Assembly: GCA_942490895.1 (NCBI GenBank)
Contig: CALNZC010000052.1
Span: 248,001-312,000, forward strand
Length of the DNA stretch: 64,000 nucleotides
Direction: 5' to 3'
DNA from: JAGNXB01 sp942490895
GTDB lineage: Bacteria > Bacteroidota > Bacteroidia > Chitinophagales > Saprospiraceae
Part shown: positions 57,582 to 64,000 of the stretch, piece after piece
How positions within the stretch are numbered: the first letter of the stretch is position 1
Layout of the letters: every line of letters begins with the position of its first letter
Program-made: the position numbers and the translations under genes
The notes under the pieces: generated by a model
The model's input: only the letters and a program-made list of their open reading frames with translations
Databases searched by the model: none
What the model was told of the DNA's origin: nothing

Positions 57582-58430
57582 TTAATCCTGATGGATCACA
57601 ATAATTTGTACTCGATCAACAGAATAATCTTCATTTGTCAACCGTAGATAAAACATGCCATTCCCGACGCTTGAAAGGTCAAGTCTTGGTCCCTGTAATT
57701 TTCCCTGATAAAATAAATGACCGGTCATCCCATAAAGATAAAACTGGTTGAATCGGCTGCAGCATGAATCCAAGAACATGACGCCATTCGAAGGATTCGG
57801 AAACAATCGGAAGCTCATATCATCTCCATTTCCTTCCTCTGTTGAATTGATCACTTCTGTGTCCGTAATATGTATATGATCAATCCAGGAATTGGATCGG
57901 CTAAAGCAGCCGTCAGTAGAGCCATTTCCTGCACCTCCATAAATCTGAATGGAAAGCGAATCTGTTTCCGGGTCAGGTATTTCTATTTGCACCTTAGTAA
58001 AATCACTTATCGGTTCAAATGTCTCCCATTTGAAACTGGAAACGAACTTACCATCATGATAGAAAAAACCCTTTAATCCCAAATATACAGACTGGAACTT
58101 GTTGGTAGAATCAGGTATTGATTTTGCAAAAAAAGTAAGACTCTTTCCTTCCCCAACTGCCGTATCCAGTTGTACACTCGTCCAATCCATACTCCTGCAT
58201 TCTAAAAATGCCGAATAGGGGCCGGGAATAATCTTCAATGAAACATTGCCCTCCACTGCAACCGTATCCTTTACAAATCGCATATACACTTGATTCTGGA
58301 TGGTCTCCCACAAATCAGGCTTCTCATAATTTGACACTGGTGGTCAGTCTTCAAATCCGCCATTCGGAACTTGAGCAGATGCGGTCAGGTGGATGCCAGT
58401 AAGTAGGGCCAGGATCAGTCGTACGTTCAT
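57582..58430 (-). pseudogene. Secreted T9SS type A protein with in-frame TGA
   Basis: ATG 58430 gives a signal peptide (MNVRLILALLTGIHLTASAQ) and VPNGGFED, then TGA (58344-58346), then PPVSNYEKPDLWETIQ in the same frame. Similar Bacteroidota proteins read NGGFEdW-P here, so TGA replaces a Trp codon (TGG). Downstream are a jelly-roll, carbohydrate-binding-like domain (GEGKSLTFFAKSIPDSTNKF) and a type A sorting signal (FRLFPNPSNGVMFLDSCC). TGA ends other genes in this window, so recoding is unlikely. About 282 residues if read through. Confidence 0.8.
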
Positions 58431-58918
58431 ATATTCATTGTATTAGGGTCATAGATAAAACCTGCAAGATCCGGTAAAACCAGCCAGTATGGAAGGAATA
58501 TCAATGTAAAAACCAAATGGGCCCATACCGTAACAAAAACATCGGTCCTGTAAAAATACTTCCGCCCAAATTTTCTACAACGATCATTCTGAAATCCAAC
58601 TGGCTACTATGCTCGCTTTCAATGCCTTCATTCTGATGTATGAACTTCTGGTCGGATAACAGAGTCATTTTTGACACTGAACGATTCAGATATGGCAAGT
58701 GGTCATACCGTGTCAAAAGTGCTGAAATATTGAAACTGCCCAACCCCCGCAACGATATCCACAATGTACTGCATTTCGCAAGTCTAAATCCAGAAAGAAA
58801 AAAATAACTAGAAACACAAAAGGTGGCAGAATGGGCAAATTCACCGCTAGTTGTACAGAAGTATCAAAAAAGCTGTTTGGCCATTCGCTATATCGCTTGT
58901 TAGCCACAACCATTTTCG
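58431..58918. other. Intergenic, nothing recognised apart from a repeat end
   Basis: About 490 bases without a credible gene. Only the repeat end GTTAGCCACAAC (58899-58910) stands out. Confidence 0.5.
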
Positions 58919-59391
58919 CTATTGTTCAGCCACTTCCAGAATGAAAGGAGATTCGTCCAGAATAAAGAATTTCTTACCTTCCTTTGCTCCCACTATAATA
59001 CCCAGCAAAGAATATCCGTCTTCTTCCGTTCCAACTGCGATCATTCTACCGTCTTCTATTTTCCATTTAGTGTTGTTGACAAATTCAAATTCCTTCATGA
59101 ACTCAGGGATGGTTTTGGTGAATTGAATTGTGATTTCACCATTTGTTTTGAATTTAAAGGTGGTTCCTATGAATCCGACCCGCATTTGTTCCATCATTTT
59201 CTTCCCATTCTCGTCTAATCCCATGTTCATATCTGGTAGGAGTTGAGAATTCACAACCTTCCAAGTTCCTATGAAAGCATCCTTTGTAAGTTGTTGACCG
59301 AATAGTTGGGAAGTTCCCAACAGAATAAGCAGTGAAAAAAGTATTGTTTTCATATTGTGTTTAATCAATTACGTTCCAAGTTGTGCCTAAC
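58899..59391. repeat. Inverted 12-mers flanking the lipocalin-like gene
   Basis: GTTAGCCACAAC at 58899-58910 and GTTGTGCCTAAC at 59380-59391 are inverted copies (11 of 12 positions). They bracket the single gene. GTTGTGCCTAACG is followed by GTGTGTGGAGACG and, further on, GTTTAGG and TCTCCAC, giving a foldable arrangement that recalls an attC site but without a proven core. Confidence 0.4.
58919..59353 (-). CDS. Secreted lipocalin-like protein
   Basis: 144 codons from ATG 59353 (the frame opens five codons earlier). The signal peptide MKTILFSLLILLGTSQLFGQ precedes AFIGTWKVVNSQLLPDMNMG, a GTWK motif typical of lipocalin-like domains in Bacteroidota. Beta strands follow (TFKFKTNGEITIQFTK, TKWKIEDGRMIAVGTEEDGY). 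It may bind a small hydrophobic ligand. It is flanked by 12-bp inverted repeats, so it could be a mobile or acquired unit. Confidence 0.72.
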   Translation of the reverse strand: MKTILFSLLILLGTSQLFGQQLTKDAFIGTWKVVNSQLLPDMNMGLDENGKKMMEQMRVGFIGTTFKFKTNGEITIQFTKTIPEFMKEFEFVNNTKWKIEDGRMIAVGTEEDGYSLLGIIVGAKEGKKFFILDESPFILEVAEQ

Positions 59392-59455
59392 GTGTGTGGA
59401 GACGCAGGCCGACGTTTAGGAGGCTTGTCGTTCTCCACGGTGTTCTCGACAGTAT

Positions 59456-60301
59456 TCAATTTATCATTAAGCTAACCTCATCCATAATTAAATTTGCATT
59501 TTTAAGACCTTCGTACTCTTCGGAATTAACAAAAACGACTTTAGCCCTGTTATCCCAAATATTTTCATGTATAATTGCAAATCTGAAATCACTTTTCATC
59601 TTATCTTTTAAGAATGGATTTAGTTCTCTATCTAAATATTCTGTAAAGGATACTGAATTTAAACTGATATTAAATGCTACCTTCATTTTTTCAGTAACCT
59701 CATTGTTTGTGATTTCTATAAAGTTCTCCAATTCATTGTTCTTAGATTCAGTAATATGCTTAACCTTTATTCTTGATGTAGCTTCATTGGCCGCTTTTTC
59801 AATTAATTTTGTTAAATCATAAACTTCGTACCTTTCGTCAAGATAAAGGTTTACATACCTTTTTTTCTTTAAAATCTCATCGACCGTTGGTAGATATTGA
59901 AATGAAATTTTAAACTTCGAGAAAAATTCGTCGAGATTCTTTGCTATGATAGTCTTTTTAGTTCCATATAGACTTGAACTCAAGTATATAGAACCTTGTG
60001 AATCAATTAGAACATATTTCCCAACTCCAATTAAACCTGATTCAAATAGAATTAAATCATTTTTTAATTTTCCCTTTTCTAATCTTTCTATTAATTCGTC
60101 GGTATCCTCATAATTTTTGAATTTACAAGGAACTGAAACATTTTGAATTTCAAGGATTACCTCACATTCAAATTCATTGACAAGTTTATAGAGTCTTTTT
60201 AATTTTTCAAATTTCATATTATTAATTTCAGAATTTTGGGCAATTATAAAATTAGACACCAAAAGAAAATTTATGAATATAATTAACTTTAATTGTTTCA
60301 T
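59456..60301 (-). CDS. AT-rich secreted orphan protein
   Basis: 281 codons. A signal peptide (MKQLKLIIFINFLLVSNFII) is followed by a Lys/Glu/Asn-rich protein (LIERLEKGKLKNDLILFESG, FKISFQYLPTVDEILKKKRY). No family recognised. Base composition is far more AT-rich than the flanking genes, as for the orphan at 4960-5625, which suggests a foreign origin. A DUF1828-like or RHS-associated role cannot be assumed. Confidence 0.65.
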   Translation of the reverse strand: MKQLKLIIFINFLLVSNFIIAQNSEINNMKFEKLKRLYKLVNEFECEVILEIQNVSVPCKFKNYEDTDELIERLEKGKLKNDLILFESGLIGVGKYVLIDSQGSIYLSSSLYGTKKTIIAKNLDEFFSKFKISFQYLPTVDEILKKKRYVNLYLDERYEVYDLTKLIEKAANEATSRIKVKHITESKNNELENFIEITNNEVTEKMKVAFNISLNSVSFTEYLDRELNPFLKDKMKSDFRFAIIHENIWDNRAKVVFVNSEEYEGLKNANLIMDEVSLMIN

Positions 60302-60692
60302 TTCATTTTTTTATTGTCGAGAACTTACTTATATACGCAACTCCCCATCTCATCTCCGCCCTTTCCATTCTTGCCAAGCATATATCTATCGATCTAATAT
60401 TCAACACAATATCCATTGACAAACGGTTATAGACGTTTGTACTCGAATGGGCATCAGGTTCGTTCAATAGCGGAAACCCTCCGTCAGGGGGGACGATCAC
60501 CAGACTAAGTTAGCACATCCCGCCCAATCTTGTACCTGCTGTTTGCCTTGCTCAAACAAGGCAGCTCTATCCCTGTCTGAACATGGTTGACACCATGCTA
60601 TCCAGTGTTTTGGACATTGGCATTTGATATTTACCTGCCTCACCGGCAGGTGGGTTTGTCATTTGGAATTTGTGATTTGACATCCCCACCAT
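60302..60692. repeat. Intergenic with REP-like palindrome
   Basis: No gene seen. The palindrome CCTGCCTCACCGGCAGG near 60636 is followed by TTTGGAATTTGTGATTTGAC words shared with 49335-49385. Confidence 0.45.
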
Positions 60693-61121
60693 CTATTTCT
60701 TCGCCGTATAGATCACCGTCGCTGCCGTATCGCCCAGAATCACACAAGGGATGGTCCGATTGGCGAGGACCAGATTCAGATCATTCGAGATCATCAGATT
60801 CCCTGACCAGGTCATCTGATCCTTGCTGAACGGGGTGATATAAAACGTACTGTCATCAATATAAAAGGCCTCCAGGTCCCATAGGTCCGGCCCTTGATCA
60901 ATAAACATGTGAAGTGCTAAAACATCTTCTGTGACAATGGAGATCTCGGTCAAGACAGAGTCATGCGTATATTCCACAAATGGAGGGTCACCGCATCCCA
61001 ACTCTCGATAGGATCCAACATAGATTCCGGTATACCCACTGAGGTCATGAAAAGGCTTGGTAGGTGCCTTATCACAAGACATGATAAATACAAGTGTCAG
61101 GATGCCGAGCCAGATTTTCAT
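60693..61121 (-). CDS. Small lipoprotein, unknown function
   Basis: 142 codons. The signal MKIWLGILTLVFIMSCDKAP has a clear lipobox (FIMSC). The mature part is a small beta protein (GYTGIYVGSYRELGCGDPPF, MTWSGNLMISNDLNLVLANR) with a second Cys pair (GCGD, IPCVI). No family recognised. It is divergent from the 61239 operon with about 117 nt between start codons. Confidence 0.75.
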   Translation of the reverse strand: MKIWLGILTLVFIMSCDKAPTKPFHDLSGYTGIYVGSYRELGCGDPPFVEYTHDSVLTEISIVTEDVLALHMFIDQGPDLWDLEAFYIDDSTFYITPFSKDQMTWSGNLMISNDLNLVLANRTIPCVILGDTAATVIYTAKK

Positions 61122-61238
61122 TGCCCTAAGTTACCCCTGTATCACCCACTTGGTCAAGTCAATTCACGGTTTCATCGAATGAGCAACCTCCAATTGGGCA
61201 TTTTTCACGTTCTTCAACATTACAAAACCTGTTCACCT

Positions 61239-62156
61239 ATGTTGCGGACCATCCTGATCCTCATCATTACACTTATCGTCTTGCCCATTGTGGCCATCAC
61301 CATGGACCAGCCCCTGGAAGGCCCATATCTCGAGGCACTCTTCGACATCCTCCATATCTCACTGGGAGCCGCCATGATCTGTTTCTTACTCAGTGAGTTT
61401 ACCGGCAATTACAGCCAGGTAGACAAGCTCTGGAGCCTCCTGCCCATCGCATACGTCTGGTTTTTCACTGTTCGATCAGGCATGGAGCCGCGCCTGATGC
61501 TCATGGCTACCCTGGTGACGATCTGGGGCCTGCGACTGACCTGGAACTTCAGTCGCCGCGGTGGTTACTCCTGGAAATTCTGGCTGGGCGAAGAAGACTA
61601 CCGCTGGGCCGAACTCCGGGCTATGCCGATGTTTTCGAAGAAGTGGCGATTCATGCTCTTCAACCTGTTTTTCATCTCCCTTTACCAGCACCACCTCATT
61701 CTGCTCTTCACCTTGCCCATATTAGTCGCCTGGCAAGGCGCAGAGACACCCCTGGGCTGGCTGGACTACCTCGCCACTGCATTGATGCTCGCCTTTATCT
61801 GGATGGAGACCGTCGCCGATAACGAACACTACCGCTTCCAAACCGAAAAATACCGGCAGATCGAATCTGGCGAGCGCCGCACTGGCGAATTTGCCGATGG
61901 CTTCCTGCAATCCGGACTGTGGGCCTGCTTTCGCCACCCGAATTACACCGCAGAACAAGCCATCTGGCTGAGCTTCTATCTCTTCAGTGTATCCGCTACC
62001 GACCGCTGGCTCAATTGGAGCCTGGCCGGCGCCCTTTTACTACTCCTCCTTTTTCGGGGAAGTGCCGACTTCAGCGAAAAGATCTCCGCTTCTAAATACC
62101 CCGCTTATGCCAGCTATCAAAAGCGAGTAGGCCGATTTCTCCCCAAGATCTTCTGA
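61239..62156 (+). CDS. DUF1295 integral membrane protein (steroid reductase / ICMT-like fold)
   Basis: 305 codons from ATG 61239; the open frame begins 92 codons earlier, but that part overlaps the divergent lipoprotein gene and lacks coding character. There are seven or eight membrane segments. Conserved points are VDKLWSLLPIAYVWFF, TLVTIWGLRLTWNFSRRGGY, and the cofactor-site GLWACFRHPNYTAEQAIWLS near the end. The family shares the fold of NADPH-dependent 3-oxo-5-alpha-steroid reductases and isoprenylcysteine methyltransferases. It is the first of three tightly packed genes (2-nt gap to the next). Confidence 0.85.
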   Translation: MLRTILILIITLIVLPIVAITMDQPLEGPYLEALFDILHISLGAAMICFLLSEFTGNYSQVDKLWSLLPIAYVWFFTVRSGMEPRLMLMATLVTIWGLRLTWNFSRRGGYSWKFWLGEEDYRWAELRAMPMFSKKWRFMLFNLFFISLYQHHLILLFTLPILVAWQGAETPLGWLDYLATALMLAFIWMETVADNEHYRFQTEKYRQIESGERRTGEFADGFLQSGLWACFRHPNYTAEQAIWLSFYLFSVSATDRWLNWSLAGALLLLLLFRGSADFSEKISASKYPAYASYQKRVGRFLPKIF

Positions 62157-62158
62157 AT

Positions 62159-63136
62159 ATGCAAGTGGCGATTACCGGGGCAACCGGACACATCGGCGCG
62201 GCCTTAATCAGAACCCTGCTTCGTGACGGGCATCAAGTCCGGGCGCTGGTCCGGCAGGATGTCCGCGCCCTGGAAGGACAGGATGTAGAAACCGTAGCAG
62301 GCGACCTGCTTGATCCCCGGGCCATGACGACACTGGTCCAGGAATGCGACGTGGTCTTTCATTTAGCCGCCAGAATCAGCCTCGATGGCGACCGCAAGGG
62401 GGAAGTCTTTCAAACCAATGTAGAAGGCACTCGCCAGATCATGGCAAGTTGTAGCCAGGCCGGTGTCCGGCGACTAGTCCATTTTGCATCGGTTCATGCC
62501 TTCGATACCCCGCATCCTGGTCAGGTGTTTAACGAAAACATTCCCATTGCCGGAGCAGGTCACTTTGCCTATGAACGCACCAAGGGAATGGCCATGGAAG
62601 AGGTTTTAACTGCTGGTAAATCTGGTCCATTGGAGACCATAGTTCTCTGCCCCACCGGAGTGATCGGCCCCTGGGATGTCAAGCCTTCCCGCCAGGGAAA
62701 AATGCTCAATGATCTATGGAACGGAAGAATGCCATTTATTCCCAGAGGAGGCTTTAATTGGGTGGATAGCCGTGATGTTGCCCTGGCCGCTGTATCGGCC
62801 ATGACCGAAGGGCAATCGGGTGAAGCCTATTTACTTGCAGGCCGCTATGCCACCGTACTGGAACTCGTGACCATCTCCAGATGCATTACCGGAAAACGGC
62901 TTTCTGCCAGATTAATGCCAGATCCGGTCCTGAACGTTACTGCCCGGATCATGACCCAGTGGGCACGATGGACAAACACCGAACCGATCGTCACTCGTGA
63001 AGCCCTCACCCATTTACGAACTGGACATCCGGAGATCAATTTCCAGAAAGCAGTCAACGCGTTTGGCTACCACCCCCGGCCATTAGAAAAAACGCTCCTG
63101 GATACTTATCATTGGTTTCAAAACAACGCCAAATGA
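62159..63136 (+). CDS. Extended short-chain dehydrogenase (3-beta-HSD / epimerase type)
   Basis: 325 codons. The NAD(P) motif VAITGATGHIGAALIRTLLR, the DVVFHLAARISLDGD strand and the catalytic YxxxK (FAYERTKGMAMEEVL) are clear. ETIVLCPTGVIGPWD and GGFNWVDSRDVALAAV follow the pattern of dihydroflavonol- and 3-beta-hydroxysteroid-type dehydrogenases. With reductase-like membrane proteins on both sides it probably acts on the same hydrophobic substrate. Confidence 0.88.
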   Translation: MQVAITGATGHIGAALIRTLLRDGHQVRALVRQDVRALEGQDVETVAGDLLDPRAMTTLVQECDVVFHLAARISLDGDRKGEVFQTNVEGTRQIMASCSQAGVRRLVHFASVHAFDTPHPGQVFNENIPIAGAGHFAYERTKGMAMEEVLTAGKSGPLETIVLCPTGVIGPWDVKPSRQGKMLNDLWNGRMPFIPRGGFNWVDSRDVALAAVSAMTEGQSGEAYLLAGRYATVLELVTISRCITGKRLSARLMPDPVLNVTARIMTQWARWTNTEPIVTREALTHLRTGHPEINFQKAVNAFGYHPRPLEKTLLDTYHWFQNNAK

Positions 63137-63158
63137 AGACATCGAAGAGCTATCATCC

Positions 63159-63914
63159 ATGACCTGGGAGACCTATCATCAACTGATCTGGGTATGGATC
63201 CTGCTGGGGTTCATCACCTTCATTTATCTGTTGTATAAAAAGGCACCATTCGGCCGACACACTCGTCCGGGATGGGGACCCACCATCCCTGATGCCTGGG
63301 GCTGGTTGATCATGGAACTCACCCTCATCCCCAGTTTCCTGATCCCCATCCTGCAAAGTGACCGGGAGGTGAGCCCGATCATCCTCTTTATGGTCGGCCT
63401 GTTTATGCTCCATTACATTCATCGCAGTTTTATCTACCCCCTCTTTATTCACACCAGGGGAAAACGTATGCCTTTGGTCATTGTCCTTTCAGCCATCCTG
63501 TTTAATGGGGTGAACGGGCTTTTCTTCGGCACCTGGTTTGCCGAATTTGCGGTTTACCCGACAACCTGGACCAGAGAGCCTCTTTTTATTATTGGTCTTT
63601 TATTGTTTGTCATCGGTGCCTGGATCAATGTCCGTTCAGATTACCAATTAATCAATCTGCGCAAGGATAATGAAACAGGTTATAAGATTCCCTACGGCGG
63701 TTTTTTTCGTTGGGTGAGCTGCCCCAATCATTTTGGCGAAATGCTGGAATGGATCGGTTATGCCATCCTCACCTGGTCTCTGCCGGGACTGGCATTTGCC
63801 TTTTGGACCATAGCCAATGTCCTCCCTCGGTCTCTGGCCCATCACTCCTGGTATAAGGAGCATTTTTCGGATTATCCCGTTGAACGTAAAGCGGTTTTCC
63901 CTGGGCTTCTTTAA
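63159..63914 (+). CDS. Steroid 5-alpha-reductase-like membrane protein
   Basis: 251 codons, six or seven membrane helices. It starts MTWETYHQLIWVWILLGF and has the core HYIHRSFIYPLFIHTRGKRM. The NADPH-site block YKIPYGGFFRWVSCPNHFGE with MLEWIGYAILTW and the end HHSWYKEHFSDYPVERKAVF are diagnostic of 3-oxo-5-alpha-steroid 4-dehydrogenases. These reduce a C=C bond next to a carbonyl in steroids or polyprenols. Bacterial substrates are mostly unknown. It is the third gene of the operon, 22 nt after the dehydrogenase. Confidence 0.9.
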   Translation: MTWETYHQLIWVWILLGFITFIYLLYKKAPFGRHTRPGWGPTIPDAWGWLIMELTLIPSFLIPILQSDREVSPIILFMVGLFMLHYIHRSFIYPLFIHTRGKRMPLVIVLSAILFNGVNGLFFGTWFAEFAVYPTTWTREPLFIIGLLLFVIGAWINVRSDYQLINLRKDNETGYKIPYGGFFRWVSCPNHFGEMLEWIGYAILTWSLPGLAFAFWTIANVLPRSLAHHSWYKEHFSDYPVERKAVFPGLL

Positions 63915-63922
63915 GGTGGAAG

Positions 63923-63986
63923 TTTATTTGTTTATTTGTTTATTTGTTTATTTGTTTATTTGTTTATTTGTTTATTCGTTTATTTC
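63923..63986. repeat. Octamer microsatellite (TTTATTTG)8
   Basis: Six perfect TTTATTTG units (63923-63970), then TTTATTCG and TTTATTTC. It starts 9 nt after the stop of the reductase gene. Octamers keep frame neutral outside coding DNA; unit number probably varies between strains. Confidence 0.95.
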
Positions 63987-64000
63987 TAATAAAATCTGCA

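Noticed and set aside
58344..58346. TGA read as Trp (recoded genetic code)
   Set aside because: TGA is the normal stop for other genes here (for example the TolC-like gene and the DUF1295 gene), so a code change is not supported.
60963..61238. Longer N terminus of the DUF1295 protein
   Set aside because: The extension overlaps the divergent lipoprotein gene and has no membrane or family features.

Overview
The window looks like chromosomal DNA of a Bacteroidota bacterium, most like the Saprospiria. The evidence is: at least nine secreted proteins with type IX secretion (T9SS) C-terminal signals of type A or the gliding-motility-associated type B (CHU_C); a T9SS plug protein; a Bacteroidota-type three-gene succinate dehydrogenase (sdhCAB, one cytochrome b subunit); promoters of the Bacteroidota form TAnnTTTG at -7 with TTG about 20 nt upstream; and families such as DUF2480 and DUF4349. 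No plasmid or phage backbone is visible. One intact-looking IS4-type element is present.

Layout. 0-9 kb: an export pair (periplasmic adaptor cut by the window edge, TolC-like outer membrane protein), the T9SS plug protein, a 3-methyladenine DNA glycosylase, an AT-rich orphan, guaB, and a secreted cytochrome c / PHM-like copper protein. 9-13 kb: sdhCAB. 13-17 kb: a secreted M43 zinc protease and an AT-rich secreted protein with about ten 30-residue Trp-rich repeats. 17-19.7 kb: a minus-strand 16S rRNA - tRNA-Ile(GAT) - tRNA-Ala(TGC) unit that ends in a terminator with no 23S gene in view, followed by a decayed tRNA-Ala copy filled with GC-rich palindromes. 19.7-41.6 kb: five giant paralogous T9SS type B proteins (1073-1277 codons) built on a Cys-rich repeat of about 41 residues, with a GT22-like mannosyltransferase and a lipoprotein between them. 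41.6-51 kb: serC, a YgjP-like metallopeptidase, a DUF4349 lipoprotein, the rpsF-rpsR-rplI operon, scpB-DUF2480, and radA. 51-61 kb: an ene-reductase, the IS element inside a small membrane-protein gene, several short and disrupted genes, and AT-rich orphans. 61-64 kb: a probable three-gene operon for modifying a hydrophobic (possibly steroid- or isoprenoid-like) substrate, ending in an octamer microsatellite.

Two features recur. First, at least six genes between 42 and 58.5 kb are broken by single indels or single nonsense codons, including serC and radA, and a seventh is cut by the IS. The small-indel pattern fits either real decay or consensus errors in the assembly. Second, intergenic DNA is full of GC-rich palindromes and near-microsatellite word repeats. 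The most distinctive signals are the palindrome-filled tRNA-Ala copy, the five-gene repeat-protein family, and the six-ligand copper protein fused to a heme motif.
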